A stretch of DNA of 64,000 bases. Origin: Microbacterium sp. 18062. Lineage in GTDB: Bacteria > Actinomycetota > Actinomycetes > Actinomycetales > Microbacteriaceae. Under the pieces are notes generated by a model. It did not search any database. It worked only from the letters and a program-made list of their open reading frames with translations, and had not been told where the DNA came from. The translations under genes were made by a program, and so were the position numbers. The stretch spans positions 23,586 to 87,585 of the forward strand of contig NZ_CACSKB010000011.1 in NCBI RefSeq assembly GCF_902706225.1. The letters run 5' to 3'. Shown here piece after piece: positions 25,951-38,022 of the stretch. The first letter of the stretch is position 1, and every line of letters starts with the position of its first letter.

Positions 25951-26036
25951 CGGGGGACGGGGCCCGATGGATGCGGGATCGCGGGACGGCGGCGATGCGC
26001 CGCGCAAGCCGGGACGGCGGTGTCGGCGGGGGTTCC

Positions 26037-28463
<2,427 letters not shown>

Positions 28464-28473
28464 CGTCGTAGCC

Positions 28474-29217
28474 GTGGAAGACGAGCAGGTGCTCGCGGGC
28501 GGCAACGTCGCGAGCGAGGTGGTGCGCGTCGGATCGACCGTTCGCAAGCCGTGGCACCGATCGACGCCGAGCGTCGCCGACTTCATGGCAGCCGTGCGGG
28601 CGTCCGGCGTGGACGTGCCTTCGGTCCAGGGTCGCGACGAACACGGCCGGCAGATCATCGAGTACGTCCCGGGCACGCTCGCGCTCGAGTCCGACCCGCT
28701 CACCGAGTCGGAGCTCGGCCGGGTCGGGCGCATCGTTCGAGCGATCCACGACGCGAGCGAGAGCTTCACGCCCGCGCCGGACGCGACCTGGAGCACCGCC
28801 ATCCCCGCGCCGGGCGCCGACCTCGTCTGCCACAACGACCTCGCGCCCTGGAATCTCATCGTCGGTGAGCGGTGGGTCTTCATCGACTGGGATGCGGCGG
28901 CGCCGAGCACGCGTCTGTGGGATCTCGCGTACGCGGCGCAGGCGTTCACGCTGTCCGACCCCGGTCTGCCGGCGGAACAGGCGGCGCGGGGACTCGCGGC
29001 GTTCGCGGAGGGCTATGGCGCCGATCGGCGCATGCGCACCGAGCTGCCCGCGGCGATGCACCGCCGCGCCGAGGCCATGCACGAGCTTCTGAGGTCGTCG
29101 CATGCCGACGCGCGCGAACCCTGGGGCTCGATGTATGTCGACGGGCACGGCGCGCACTGGCGGGCCGTCAGCGAGTATGTGGAACGGCACCAGGACGTCT
29201 GGGCGCGCGCGTTGTGA
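28474..29217 (+). CDS. Phosphotransferase (APH family)
   Basis: A 247-residue protein of the aminoglycoside phosphotransferase/choline-kinase fold. The catalytic loop is CHNDLAPWNLIV (H-N-D-x4-N, at about 119-130) and the metal-binding Asp is in FIDWDAAAPSTRLWDLAY. The N-terminal lobe is short (GSTVRKPW). The substrate is unknown, and nothing around it suggests antibiotic resistance. Start is GTG 28474, 10 nt after the ligA stop. Confidence 0.85.
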   Translation: MEDEQVLAGGNVASEVVRVGSTVRKPWHRSTPSVADFMAAVRASGVDVPSVQGRDEHGRQIIEYVPGTLALESDPLTESELGRVGRIVRAIHDASESFTPAPDATWSTAIPAPGADLVCHNDLAPWNLIVGERWVFIDWDAAAPSTRLWDLAYAAQAFTLSDPGLPAEQAARGLAAFAEGYGADRRMRTELPAAMHRRAEAMHELLRSSHADAREPWGSMYVDGHGAHWRAVSEYVERHQDVWARAL

Positions 29218-29239
29218 ACGAGCGCGAGCGCGGCGGGCG

Positions 29240-30943
29240 TCAGCCCCGCGCCGTCTCGTCCGCCACGAGCCGCTCGCGCACCTGGCGCCGAAGCACCTTG
29301 CCGATCAGCGACCGCGGAAGGTCCGCGACGACGACCACGCGGCGGGGCACCTTGTAGGGGGTGAGCACGCCCCGCGCGAAGTCGCGCACCGCCTCCGGGT
29401 CGAGCTCCACCCCCGGCCGCGGCACGACGGCCGCGACGACATCCTCGCCGGAGTGACCGCTCGGCAGCCCCACCACGGCGACGTCGGCGACGTCCGGATG
29501 CTGGCGCAGGGCATTCTCGACCTCCGTCGGGGCGACGTTGAAGCCGCCCGTGATGATGAGCTCCTTGATCCGGTCGACGATGCGCACGAAGCCGTCGTCG
29601 TCGATCGTGACGATGTCGCCCGTGCGGAACCATCCGTCCACGAACACCGCCTCGGTCTCCTCGGGCTTGCCGTAGTAGCCCTGGAACACCTGCGGCCCGC
29701 GCACCAGCAGCTCGCCGCGCTCGCCCGCGGGGACGTCGCGGGTCGGCTCGTCCGGGTCGACGACGCGGCACTCGGTGCCGGGCAGCGGGAGGCCGACGGT
29801 GCCGGCGCGCCGGTTGTCGGCGACCGGGTTCGCCATGAGGACGGGCGAGCACTCGCTGAGGCCGTATCCCTCGACGAGGTATCCGCCGGAGGCCTCCTCG
29901 AACGGGACGACGAGGTCGTGGGGCAGCGCCATCGCCCCCGAGATGGCGACGTCTGTGCCCGCGAGCGGGACGCCCTCGTGCTGCGACGCCGCCAGGAGAC
30001 GGTCGGCGATCGGGGGCACGAGAGGAAGGAAGGTCGCGGGATGCTTCTTGGTGACGGCGAGTACCATGTCCGGGTCGAAGCGGGGGAAGAGCACGAGCCT
30101 CGCGCCCATCGACATCGCGAAGGTGAGGCACAGGGTCAGGCCGTACGCGTGGAACATGGGGAGCACGGCGTAGACGACGCATCCGTCGCCGCGGACGATC
30201 TGCGGCACCCACGCACGGGCCTGGGCGGCGTTTGCGAGCAGGTTGCGATGCGTCAGAGCGGCGCCCTTGGGGTTGCCGGTGGTGCCGCTCGTGTACTGGA
30301 TGATCGCGAGATCTCCGGTCGCCGGCCGCGGGTGCCCTGCGGGCAGACGCTCGGAGGAGAGCAGGGTCTCCCAGGGGACCGTGTCGGAGACCCTCTCATG
30401 CAGCGCGGCCCGTGATTCGCGCGCCTTGGCGATCGGCAGCCGCAATGCGGCGCGGGTCGCGAACGGCATCGCCCGGGTCACATCGATCGACACGAGCGAG
30501 TCGAGCCGCAGATCCGCGGGGAACTCCTGCACCGTCCGCACGACCTTGCTCCAGACGACAGCGTGCTTCGCGCCGTGGTCCTCGAACTGCTTGCGCAGTT
30601 CGCGCGGCGTGTAGAGCGGGTTGTGCTCGACGACGACGGCGCCCAGACGCAGCACGGCGTAGAACGCCACGATGTGCTGCGGGCAGTTCGGCAGGACGAT
30701 CGCCACCGGATCGCCCGCCCGCACCCCGAGATCGCGCAGGCCCGCGGCGGCGCGCGCGATCTGCTCGTCCAGCTCGCGATACGTCGTCTCGCGGCCGAAG
30801 AACTGCAGAGCCGGCGCGTCGGGGTAGTCGCGGACGGAGGCCTCGACGATGTCGACGAGCGACCCGGAGACGGGATCGAGGTCGTCCGGGACACCGGCGG
30901 CGTAGCTGCCCACCCAGGGGCGAGGAGGATCGTACGTCGTCAC
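29240..30943 (-). CDS. Long-chain acyl-CoA ligase (AMP-binding)
   Basis: A 567-residue member of the acyl-CoA synthetase family, activating a carboxylic acid through an acyl-AMP. The phosphate loop is YTSGTTGNPKGA, the A5 motif is GYGLSECSPV and the A7 motif is GWFRTGDIV. The A10 lysine is in PRSLIGKVLRR near the C-terminus. The length is normal for fatty-acid ligases. GTG 30943 is preferred over GTG 30949 because TAGGCT ends exactly 6 nt before it on the minus strand. The gene stands alone. Confidence 0.92.
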   Translation of the reverse strand: MTTYDPPRPWVGSYAAGVPDDLDPVSGSLVDIVEASVRDYPDAPALQFFGRETTYRELDEQIARAAAGLRDLGVRAGDPVAIVLPNCPQHIVAFYAVLRLGAVVVEHNPLYTPRELRKQFEDHGAKHAVVWSKVVRTVQEFPADLRLDSLVSIDVTRAMPFATRAALRLPIAKARESRAALHERVSDTVPWETLLSSERLPAGHPRPATGDLAIIQYTSGTTGNPKGAALTHRNLLANAAQARAWVPQIVRGDGCVVYAVLPMFHAYGLTLCLTFAMSMGARLVLFPRFDPDMVLAVTKKHPATFLPLVPPIADRLLAASQHEGVPLAGTDVAISGAMALPHDLVVPFEEASGGYLVEGYGLSECSPVLMANPVADNRRAGTVGLPLPGTECRVVDPDEPTRDVPAGERGELLVRGPQVFQGYYGKPEETEAVFVDGWFRTGDIVTIDDDGFVRIVDRIKELIITGGFNVAPTEVENALRQHPDVADVAVVGLPSGHSGEDVVAAVVPRPGVELDPEAVRDFARGVLTPYKVPRRVVVVADLPRSLIGKVLRRQVRERLVADETARG

Positions 30944-30949
30944 CCGCAC

Positions 30950-30955
30950 AGCCTA
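30950..30955 (-). promoter_or_regulatory. Predicted -10 element of the acyl-CoA ligase
   Basis: Read on the minus strand, TAGGCT ends 6 nt before GTG 30943 and directly abuts the alternative GTG 30949, so it decides the start. Confidence 0.5.
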
Positions 30956-31014
30956 CGGGCCCGCGCGTGACGCACCGAGGCCGCTGCCGCGGCGGGGAGG
31001 CGCCGGCTCCCGCC

Positions 31015-31020
31015 TAGACT
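31015..31020 (+). promoter_or_regulatory. Predicted -10 element, leaderless start of gatCAB
   Basis: TAGACT ends 6 nt before the gatC GTG. It would drive the whole gatC-gatA-gatB operon from a leaderless first gene. Confidence 0.55.
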
Positions 31021-31026
31021 GTTCCG

Positions 31027-31326
31027 GTGTCTGAATTCACCCCCGATCTCGTGCGCCATCTCGGCGTGCTCTCCCGGATCCAGCTGAGCGACGACGAGGT
31101 GCAGCGCCTCACCGGTCAGCTCGATGCCATCGTCGACAACATCGCGAAGGTGTCCCGGGTCGCCACCGCGGACGTGCCGGCGACGAGCCACCCGATCCCG
31201 CTTCAGAACGTCTACCGACCCGACGAGGTCCGCGACACGCTGACCGCGGCGCAGGCGCTGCAGAACGCGCCGGATGCGGACGGCAGCCGGTTCCGCGTGA
31301 CCGCGATCCTGGGGGAGGAGCAATGA
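31027..31326 (+). CDS. gatC: Asp/Glu-tRNA amidotransferase subunit C
   Basis: A 99-residue GatC with the family pattern [20 protein letters not shown], a central [12 protein letters not shown] helix and the C-terminal [19 protein letters not shown]. It stabilises the GatA-GatB interface in the enzyme that makes Gln-tRNA and Asn-tRNA by transamidation. Its stop overlaps the gatA start by 4 nt. Confidence 0.96.
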   Translation: MSEFTPDLVRHLGVLSRIQLSDDEVQRLTGQLDAIVDNIAKVSRVATADVPATSHPIPLQNVYRPDEVRDTLTAAQALQNAPDADGSRFRVTAILGEEQ

Positions 31327-32843
31327 GCTCCGCCGAGCTGATCACCCTGTCCGCCGCCGATCTCGCCGAAAGGCTGGCGTCCGGAGAAGTGTCGAGCGTC
31401 GAGGTCACCCGGGCCCACCTCGATCGCATCGCCGACGTCGACGGCGATGTCCACGCCTTCCTCCACGTCAGCGACCACGCGCTCGAGGTCGCTGACGACA
31501 TCGACCGCCGCCGGTCCGCCGGCGAGCGGCTCGGCCCGGTGGCCGGCGTCCCGCTCGCGATCAAGGACGTCCTCGTCACCACCGACATGCCCTCCACGAG
31601 CGGATCGAGGATCCTCGAGGGCTACCTGTCGCCGTTCGACGCGACGGTCGTCGCCCGGTCGCGGGCCGCGGGCCTCGTGCCGCTCGGCAAGACGAACATG
31701 GACGAGTTCGCGATGGGCTCGTCGACCGAGCATTCCGCATACGGGCCGACGCGCAACCCGTGGGACCTCACCCGCATCCCCGGCGGGTCCGGGGGCGGGT
31801 CGGCCGCGGCCGTCGCCGCGTACGAGGCGCCGCTCGCGCTCGGCTCCGACACGGGAGGATCGATCCGGCAGCCCGCGCACGTGACCGGCACGGTCGGGGT
31901 CAAGCCCACCTACGGCGGGGTCAGCCGCTACGGCGCGATCGCCCTGGCCTCGAGTCTCGACCAGGTCGGCCCCGTCACCCGCACCGTCCTCGACGCCGGA
32001 CTGCTGCACGACGTGATCGGCGGCCACGACCACCACGACTCCACGTCGCTGACCGACGCATGGCCGTCGTTCGCCGAGGCGGCGCGTGAGGGCGCCCGGG
32101 GCGACGTGCTCAAGGGGCTGCGCATCGGCGTCGTGAAGGAACTGCCCGACAGCGGCTTCCAGCCGGGGGTGTCGGCATCCTTCCATGCCGCGCTCACCGC
32201 GCTGGAAGCGCATGGTGCACAGATCGTCGAGATCAGCGCGCCGCACTTCGAGTACGGCGTCGCCGCGTACTACCTGATCCTCCCCGCGGAGGCATCGAGC
32301 AATCTCGCGAAGTTCGACTCGGTTCGCTTCGGCATGCGGGTCACCCCGCACGCCGGCGCGACGGTCGAGGAGGTCATGGCCGCGACCCGTGACGCCGGCT
32401 TCGGCGACGAGGTCAAGCGCCGCATCATCCTCGGCACCTATGCCCTGTCGGCGGGCTACTACGACGCCTACTACGGCTCGGCACAGAAGGTGCGCACCCT
32501 CATCCAGCGCGACTTCGCCGACGCCTTCGCGGCCGTCGACGTCATCGCGACCCCCTCCGCACCGACCACGGCCTTCCGCCTGGGCGAGAAGATCGACGAC
32601 CCGCTGCAGATGTACTTGAACGATGTGACCACGATCCCGGCGAACCTCGCCGGGGTGCCCGGCATCTCCATCCCGTCCGGCCTCGCCGACGACGACGGAC
32701 TGCCGGTCGGCATCCAGTTCCTCGCCCCCGCTCGGGAGGACGCGCGCCTCTACCGGGTGGGCGCGGCCCTGGAGGCACTGCTGGTGGATGCATGGGGCGG
32801 CCCGCTGCTTGCGCGCGCCCCCAAGCTGGGAGAGGTCCGCTGA
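31323..32843 (+). CDS. gatA: Asp/Glu-tRNA amidotransferase subunit A
   Basis: A 506-residue amidase-signature enzyme that hydrolyses glutamine to supply ammonia. The Ser-cis-Ser-Lys triad is visible: Lys in [10 protein letters not shown] (about 80), cis-Ser in [13 protein letters not shown] and nucleophile Ser in [11 protein letters not shown]. Ribosome binding site GGGGGAGGAG precedes ATG 31323. The stop overlaps gatB by one base. Confidence 0.97.
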   Translation: MSSAELITLSAADLAERLASGEVSSVEVTRAHLDRIADVDGDVHAFLHVSDHALEVADDIDRRRSAGERLGPVAGVPLAIKDVLVTTDMPSTSGSRILEGYLSPFDATVVARSRAAGLVPLGKTNMDEFAMGSSTEHSAYGPTRNPWDLTRIPGGSGGGSAAAVAAYEAPLALGSDTGGSIRQPAHVTGTVGVKPTYGGVSRYGAIALASSLDQVGPVTRTVLDAGLLHDVIGGHDHHDSTSLTDAWPSFAEAAREGARGDVLKGLRIGVVKELPDSGFQPGVSASFHAALTALEAHGAQIVEISAPHFEYGVAAYYLILPAEASSNLAKFDSVRFGMRVTPHAGATVEEVMAATRDAGFGDEVKRRIILGTYALSAGYYDAYYGSAQKVRTLIQRDFADAFAAVDVIATPSAPTTAFRLGEKIDDPLQMYLNDVTTIPANLAGVPGISIPSGLADDDGLPVGIQFLAPAREDARLYRVGAALEALLVDAWGGPLLARAPKLGEVR

Positions 32844-34342
32844 TGGCCAAGGACACGCTGATGGACTTCGACGAGGCCCTCGAGCTGTTCGAGCCCGTGC
32901 TCGGCTTCGAGGTGCACGTCGAGCTCAACACCAGGACGAAGATGTTCTCGTCCGCGCCGAACTCCTTCGGGCGCGAGCCCAACACCGATCTCGCGCCGGT
33001 CGACCTCGGGCTTCCCGGGTCGCTCCCCGTCGTCAACGAGCAGGCCGTGCGGTTCTCGATCAGCCTGGGTCTCGCCCTCGGCTGCTCGATCGCGCCGTCG
33101 AGCCGGTTCGCGCGGAAAAACTACTTCTATCCCGACCTCGGCAAGAACTACCAGATCTCGCAGTACGACGAGCCGATCGCGTTCGACGGCGAGGTCGAGG
33201 TGGAGCTCGCCGACGGCACGACCGTGCGGGTGCCGATCGAGCGCGCCCACATGGAGGAGGACGCCGGCAAGCTGACCCACGTCGGCGGGGCCACCGGTCG
33301 CATCCAGGGCGCCGAGTACTCGCTGGTCGACTACAACCGCGCCGGCGTGCCGCTCGTCGAGATCGTGACGCGGCCGATCTTCGGCGCCGAGCACCGTGCG
33401 CCCGAGATCGCGAAGACGTACGTGCAGACGATCCGCGACATCGTGCTCTCGCTCGGCATCTCGGACGCGCGGATGGAGCGCGGCAACCTCCGCTGCGACG
33501 CGAACGTATCGCTGCGTCCGCGCGGCCAGGAGAAGCTCGGCACGCGCACCGAGACGAAGAACGTCAACTCGATGCGCTCGGTCGAGCGGGCGGTCCGGTA
33601 CGAGATCCAGCGGCAGGCGGCCATCCTCGCCGCGGGCGGCACGATCACCCAGGAGACCCGGCACTGGCACGAGGACACCGGCCGCACCTCTCCGGGGCGC
33701 CCGAAGTCGGATGCGGACGACTACCGCTACTTCCCCGAGCCCGACCTCCTCCCGGTCGTGCCCGACCCGGCGCTCATCGAGCAGCTGCGCGCCGAGCTTC
33801 CGGAGCCGCCGCCGGCTCGTCGTCGCCGCTTGAAGGCCGGATGGGGCTTCACCGACCTCGAGTTCCAGGACGTCGCCAACGGCGGCATCCTCGCCGAGGT
33901 CGAGGCCACGATCGCGGCCGGTGCGACCCCCGCGGCGGCACGCAAGTGGTGGACCGGGGAGATCGCGCGAGTCGCGAACGCGCAGGGCCGTGAGGCCTCC
34001 GATCTGGTCTCCCCGACGGACGTCGCCGCGGTGCAGGCACTCGTCGACGCCGGCACCCTGACCGACAAGCTGGCCCGTCAGGTGCTGGAGGGCGTCATCG
34101 CCGGCGAGGGCACCCCGCAGGAGGTCGTGGACGCGCGCGGTCTCGCGGTCGTCTCCGACGACGGCGCGCTGATCGCCGCGATCGACGAGGCTCTGGCGGC
34201 CCAGCCGGACGTGCTCGAGAAGATCCGGGACGGCAAGGTGCAGGCCGCGGGCGCGATCATCGGCGCGGTCATGAAGGCGATGAGGGGACAGGCCGACGCC
34301 GCACGCGTGCGCGAGCTGATCCTCGAGCGCGCGAGCGCCTGA
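32843..34342 (+). CDS. gatB: Asp/Glu-tRNA amidotransferase subunit B
   Basis: A 499-residue GatB. The kinase-like core starts with [21 protein letters not shown] and includes [15 protein letters not shown] and [10 protein letters not shown]. The C-terminal YqeY-like tail domain (about 350-499) ends in [24 protein letters not shown]. GatB activates the misacylated tRNA with ATP and transfers ammonia from GatA. The gene is complete and closes the operon. Confidence 0.97.
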   Translation: MAKDTLMDFDEALELFEPVLGFEVHVELNTRTKMFSSAPNSFGREPNTDLAPVDLGLPGSLPVVNEQAVRFSISLGLALGCSIAPSSRFARKNYFYPDLGKNYQISQYDEPIAFDGEVEVELADGTTVRVPIERAHMEEDAGKLTHVGGATGRIQGAEYSLVDYNRAGVPLVEIVTRPIFGAEHRAPEIAKTYVQTIRDIVLSLGISDARMERGNLRCDANVSLRPRGQEKLGTRTETKNVNSMRSVERAVRYEIQRQAAILAAGGTITQETRHWHEDTGRTSPGRPKSDADDYRYFPEPDLLPVVPDPALIEQLRAELPEPPPARRRRLKAGWGFTDLEFQDVANGGILAEVEATIAAGATPAAARKWWTGEIARVANAQGREASDLVSPTDVAAVQALVDAGTLTDKLARQVLEGVIAGEGTPQEVVDARGLAVVSDDGALIAAIDEALAAQPDVLEKIRDGKVQAAGAIIGAVMKAMRGQADAARVRELILERASA

Positions 34343-34428
34343 CCTGAAGCGCTCACCCGATCCGCATAGCCGTCGCCGTCCAGCCCGGCGGCACGCCCAC
34401 TGTCGGACGCAGGGGAGAGAATGAACCC

Positions 34429-35691
34429 ATGGGACGAGGCGACGGGTCCGGGCGCATCGTGTCGCAGGATGGCGCCGACGACACGGGCGCCGGGATCCTG
34501 CACGTCGACATGGACGCGTTCTATGCCGCGGTCGAGGTGCTCGACGACCCGACGCTCGCGGGCAGGCCGATCATCGTCGGCGCGCCCGAGGGGCGCAGCG
34601 TCGTCTCGAGCGCGTCGTACGAGGCGCGACGCTTCGGCGTGCGCTCCGCGATGCCGGTGTCGCAGGCGCTTCGGCTGTGTCCGACGGCGATCGTCGTGCG
34701 CCCGCACTTCCCCCGCTATGCCGAGACCTCCCGGCAGGTCATGGCGATCTTCCACGAGATCACCCCGTTGGTCGAGCCGCTCTCGATCGACGAGGCGTTT
34801 CTCGACGTGCGCGGTGCGCGGCGGCTCTGGGGCTCGCCCGGGACGATCGCCCGGATGCTGCGTGCCCGCGTGAGGGACGAGACCGGGCTCACCTGCAGCA
34901 TCGGCGCGGCCTCCACCAAGCACGTCGCGAAGATGGCCTCGACTCTCAGCAAACCCGATGGGCTGCTAATCGTCCCGGCCGATCGTACGCAGGAGTTCCT
35001 CGCGCCGCGGTCGGTCCGAGCGCTCTGGGGCGTCGGCCCGCGATCGGCCGAGGCGCTGGAGTCCCGCGGCATCCGCACGATCGGAGACGTTCTCGGGGCG
35101 CCGCGCACGATGCTCGATCGTGCGCTCGGCGCGTCGATGGGCGCGCGGGTGTGGCAGCTGGCGCGGGGCGAGGACGAACGCGAGGTCGAGACGGAGCGGG
35201 TCGAGAAGAGCATCGGGCACGAGGAGACCTTCGAGGACGACATCGACGACGACGCGGTGCTCGGCGCAGAGTTGCGTCGTCTCGCCGATCGGGTCGGGGC
35301 ACGGCTGCGCGCACACGGGGCGGAGGCGGCGACGGTCGCGATCAAGGTGCGCTTCGCCGACTTCCGCACGGTCAGCCGGTCGGTCACCCTTCCGGAGCCG
35401 ACGGCCGTCGGACAGCGCATCGGCGACGCGGCGCGGGAGCTGTTCGGCGCCTTGGAACGACCCCTTCCGATCCGTCTGATCGGCGTGCGCGCCGAGAACC
35501 TGCGGGGCGCGATGCTCTCTGCCATGCTCTGGGACGACGACGCCGAGTGGCGCCGGGTCGAGGAGGCCATGGACGATGCGTCCTCGCGCTTCGGTCGCGG
35601 CGCGGTCACCCGCGCGGCGCTGCTGGGACCCCCGCGGGCCGGCACGACCCTCCCGTCTCATCCGCGACCGGGCGGTCCCCGTCCCGAGTGA
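34429..35691 (+). CDS. dinB: DNA polymerase IV (Y family)
   Basis: A 420-residue translesion polymerase. Catalytic acidic residues are Asp27 in HVDMDAFYAAVE and Asp121-Glu122 in LSIDEAFLD. Tyr32 is the steric gate. The little-finger domain (about 255-370) includes SIGHEETFEDD. The C-terminus is short and Pro-rich and lacks an obvious clamp-binding motif, although the C-terminal arginine-rich end may vary. The gene is monocistronic. ATG 34429 lies 6 nt after GAGAAT. Confidence 0.93.
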   Translation: MGRGDGSGRIVSQDGADDTGAGILHVDMDAFYAAVEVLDDPTLAGRPIIVGAPEGRSVVSSASYEARRFGVRSAMPVSQALRLCPTAIVVRPHFPRYAETSRQVMAIFHEITPLVEPLSIDEAFLDVRGARRLWGSPGTIARMLRARVRDETGLTCSIGAASTKHVAKMASTLSKPDGLLIVPADRTQEFLAPRSVRALWGVGPRSAEALESRGIRTIGDVLGAPRTMLDRALGASMGARVWQLARGEDEREVETERVEKSIGHEETFEDDIDDDAVLGAELRRLADRVGARLRAHGAEAATVAIKVRFADFRTVSRSVTLPEPTAVGQRIGDAARELFGALERPLPIRLIGVRAENLRGAMLSAMLWDDDAEWRRVEEAMDDASSRFGRGAVTRAALLGPPRAGTTLPSHPRPGGPRPE

Positions 35692-35743
35692 CACACGGCG
35701 CCGCGGTGCTCGTCAAGCGCTGTGCGCATCGAGCTGCGCGCAC

Positions 35744-35749
35744 TAGCGT
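35744..35749 (+). promoter_or_regulatory. Predicted -10 element, leaderless start of the GerW-like gene
   Basis: TAGCGT ends 6 nt before the ATG at 35756. No ribosome binding site is visible. Confidence 0.5.
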
Positions 35750-35755
35750 TGAGCC

Positions 35756-36076
35756 ATGTCCAACTTCGTACTCGATCTCGGCAAGCAGACGGCAACGTTC
35801 GGCGTGAACGCCGTCTACGGCGAACAGCAGGATGTGGACGGCATCCGCATCATCCCGGTGGCCCTGTCGTGGAGCGGCTTCGGCGGCGGCGCGGATGAGG
35901 CCGGCAACTCCGGGGGCGGGGGCGGGGGATACTCCATCCCGCTCGGTGCCTACATCCGGAAGGGCGACGACCTGAGGTTCGAGCCGAACATCGTCTCGTT
36001 CGTCGCCGTCGCGATCCCCTTCGTCTTCGTCGTGGGGCGCGCGCTCAGCCGTGTCATCCGCGCGCTCAAGAAGTGA
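35756..36076 (+). CDS. GerW/YtfJ-like small membrane protein
   Basis: A 106-residue protein. The central part (RIIPVALSWSGFGGGAD, a Gly-rich run of about 8 glycines, then SIPLGAYI) resembles the core of the GerW/YtfJ sporulation family. A C-terminal membrane segment (IVSFVAVAIPFVFVVGRAL) follows, with a basic tail. In Bacillus, YtfJ is needed for spore germination, but actinobacteria such as this do not form endospores, so the role must differ. Its end overlaps the next gene by 26 nt. Confidence 0.65.
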   Translation: MSNFVLDLGKQTATFGVNAVYGEQQDVDGIRIIPVALSWSGFGGGADEAGNSGGGGGGYSIPLGAYIRKGDDLRFEPNIVSFVAVAIPFVFVVGRALSRVIRALKK

Positions 36077-36626
36077 CGTCGCGCCGCTGACCGTCGCCGA
36101 CGCCGCCGCGCAGATCGTGGCGGCGTCATCGGCTGTGCGCGCGGCGCCCCGCATCCTGATCGACGGGCGTTCCGGGTCGGGCAAGACGACGCTCGCGCAC
36201 GAGATCGGACGCCGGTGGCCCGAGGTCCAGGTCGTGGCGCTCGACTCGCTCTATCCCGGGTGGGACGGCCTGCGTGCGGGCGCCGATCGTGCTCGCCTGG
36301 ATCTCCTCGTGCCGCACGCAGCGGGGCGTGATGGGCTCTCGCGGGTGTGGGACTGGGGTGCGCAGAGGTACGCCGCCGAGCACGTCGTGCACCCGGACCG
36401 GCCGTTGCTGATAGAGGGAGCGGGGGTCTTGACCGCGCGCAGCGAGCCGTTCGGCGACGTGCGGGTGTGGGTGGACGCCGACGACGACGAGCGCCGTCGG
36501 CGTGCTCTCGCCCGCGACGGGGCGACCTACGAGCCGCACTGGGAGCGGTGGGCGCAGCAGGAGGACGAGCATCTCGCCCGCCATGACCCGACCGCACGCG
36601 CGACCCATCGGGTGACGCTGGTCTGA
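36051..36626 (+). CDS. Small P-loop ATPase (uridine-kinase-like)
   Basis: A 191-residue P-loop protein. Walker A is LIDGRSGSGKTTLA (about 36-49), and LDSLYPGWDGL and LLIEGAGVL are the likely substrate and Walker B regions. It resembles the uridine kinase/ATP-binding group of small NTPases, with no assigned substrate. GTG 36051 overlaps the preceding gene. GTG 36118 would be an alternative that still keeps Walker A. It ends 4 nt before the convergent DUF2017 gene. Confidence 0.8.
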   Translation: MSSARSRSDVAPLTVADAAAQIVAASSAVRAAPRILIDGRSGSGKTTLAHEIGRRWPEVQVVALDSLYPGWDGLRAGADRARLDLLVPHAAGRDGLSRVWDWGAQRYAAEHVVHPDRPLLIEGAGVLTARSEPFGDVRVWVDADDDERRRRALARDGATYEPHWERWAQQEDEHLARHDPTARATHRVTLV

Positions 36627-36630
36627 GCGA

Positions 36631-37140
36631 TCAGACCTCGCCCGAGGAGGCGGCTCGTGAGAGGCCGTCGAGCCGATAGCCGAGCCACTCGTAGACGCCG
36701 TAACGCGGGTCGTCGGGGTCGTGATCGTCCTCCGACACGATCCCCAGACGCGAGGCGAGCACGAGGCGTACGGCGGCGAGTGTGCGCAGCCACGCGCCGG
36801 TCCGTTCGCGATCGAGCACGATCGTGAGCTCGACGAGCGCGTCCGTCGTCGCCATCTCCTGCGGCGGGCCGATGTCGCCGGCGACCGTGAGGTCCGCGAG
36901 CACCGCCGCCGCGTCGTCGGTGCGACGGAGCAACAGGTCGGACTGGGTCGCCGAGCGGAACTGCGCGGCCGCATCCTCGTCGTCGGGGTAGGCGGAGGGC
37001 ACGAGCCGTGACACGGCCGGGTCGGCGGTCGCATCGGTCGTGTCGGCGAGGAGGCCGACGAACTGATCCACGAGCCCGCGAAGATGCACGGCCTCGATCC
37101 GGGTGAGCTCGAGCACGACGGAGCCCGGGGGAACGGTCAT
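36631..37140 (-). CDS. DUF2017 family protein
   Basis: A 169-residue all-alpha-looking protein matching DUF2017 (LELTRIEAVHLRGLVDQFVGLL near the start, SRLVPSAYPDDEDAAAQFR, and a C-terminal RLVLASRLGI). The family is restricted to actinobacteria and is almost always beside clpS, as here, where its ATG overlaps the clpS stop by 4 nt. A role in ClpS/ClpCP proteolysis is inferred from this linkage only. Confidence 0.88.
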   Translation of the reverse strand: MTVPPGSVVLELTRIEAVHLRGLVDQFVGLLADTTDATADPAVSRLVPSAYPDDEDAAAQFRSATQSDLLLRRTDDAAAVLADLTVAGDIGPPQEMATTDALVELTIVLDRERTGAWLRTLAAVRLVLASRLGIVSEDDHDPDDPRYGVYEWLGYRLDGLSRAASSGEV

Positions 37141-37442
37141 GCGCGGGGTGCCTTCCTGACCGTCGCCCAGAGCCCGAAGTCGTGCATCGCCTGAGCGTGC
37201 AGCTCCATCTGCTCTCGCATCCCTTCGGAGACGACGGCGTGCCCGTCGTTGTGCACGCCCAGCATCAGCCGGGTGGCCTCCGCCGTGCTGTATCCGAAAT
37301 AGCTGCGGAAGACGTGGACGACGTAGCTCATGAGGTTGACCGGGTCGTTCCAGACGACGGTCTGCCAATCGGGGTCGAGGGACGGCGCATCGAGCAGGTC
37401 GAGGTCCGCGACCGTGTCGGGGGCGGCCGGCGGGGGAGTCAC
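37137..37442 (-). CDS. clpS: ATP-dependent Clp protease adaptor ClpS
   Basis: A 101-residue adaptor that delivers N-degron proteins to Clp ATPase. The core is WQTVVWNDPVNLMSYVV, then GYSTAEATRLMLGVHNDGHAVVSEG, containing the binding-pocket Asn-Asp and His residues. The N-terminal arm is Pro/Ala/Asp-rich. The start is GTG 37442, which overlaps the upstream metallopeptidase stop by 4 nt. Thus metallopeptidase, clpS and DUF2017 are tightly coupled. Confidence 0.95.
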   Translation of the reverse strand: MTPPPAAPDTVADLDLLDAPSLDPDWQTVVWNDPVNLMSYVVHVFRSYFGYSTAEATRLMLGVHNDGHAVVSEGMREQMELHAQAMHDFGLWATVRKAPRA

Positions 37443-37783
37443 GCCCACCCCAGCTCGTGCAGCCGTTCGTCGTCGATCCCGTAGAAGTGCGCGATCTCGT
37501 GGACGAGGGTCGTGCGCACCTCGGCGCGCAACTCGGTCTCGTCCGCGCACGCGTTCAGGTGGGCCTCCCGGTAGACGATGATGCGGTCGGGCAGCTCGCC
37601 CATGCCGTACCGCTCGCGCTCGGTGATGGCCCAGCCGTCGTACAGGCCGAAGAGCTCGTCTTGCTCGTGCCGATCCTCGACGACGAACACGACGTTGTCG
37701 AGCCCATCGACCATGTCGTCGGGCAACGCGTCGAGCTCGTCCACAACGAGACGCTCGAAGCGCGCATGATCCATCTCCAGCAT
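37439..37783 (-). CDS. Minimal zincin-like metallopeptidase family protein
   Basis: A 114-residue protein with a strong HEIAHFYGIDDERLHELGW motif (H-E-x2-H-x2-G-x2-D, a minimal metzincin-type site) at its C-terminus and ELPDRIIVYREAHL before it. The conserved part begins at about FERLVVDELDALPDDMV. Start is uncertain: ATG 37783 is used, ATG 37774 is 3 codons later and GTG 37882 would add 33 residues. Small zincins of this family often neighbour clpS in actinobacteria. No substrate is known. Confidence 0.85.
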   Translation of the reverse strand: MLEMDHARFERLVVDELDALPDDMVDGLDNVVFVVEDRHEQDELFGLYDGWAITERERYGMGELPDRIIVYREAHLNACADETELRAEVRTTLVHEIAHFYGIDDERLHELGWA

Positions 37784-38022
37784 CAGTCGGTCATGTTCGT
37801 CGCGCGCTCTCGTCGCACCGTCTGTCGAGCCTCGCACGGCCGAGGGATCGTGCTCACTCTGCTCCTCACGAGTGTCGCTCACGGATCGAGGGGGTCTTCC
37901 GTCGGTCGGGTCCGTTCGAGCACCTGGGAAGGTGGCCTGCGGAGCCCCCAGTTTACCGGGCCGCGTCTCGAGCCCGGCGGGAGATCGTCGCGTCACGACG
38001 AGGAAACATGTGACGCATATTC

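Noticed and set aside
21178..26007. Very long open minus-strand frame running far upstream of glgX
   Set aside because: Only the part below 23292 matches GlgX. The rest is antisense to the cysteine desulfurase and mnmA genes and is open because of high GC.
28474..29217. Aminoglycoside resistance gene
   Set aside because: The APH fold is present, but it sits in core sequence after ligA with no resistance context, and the family is broad.
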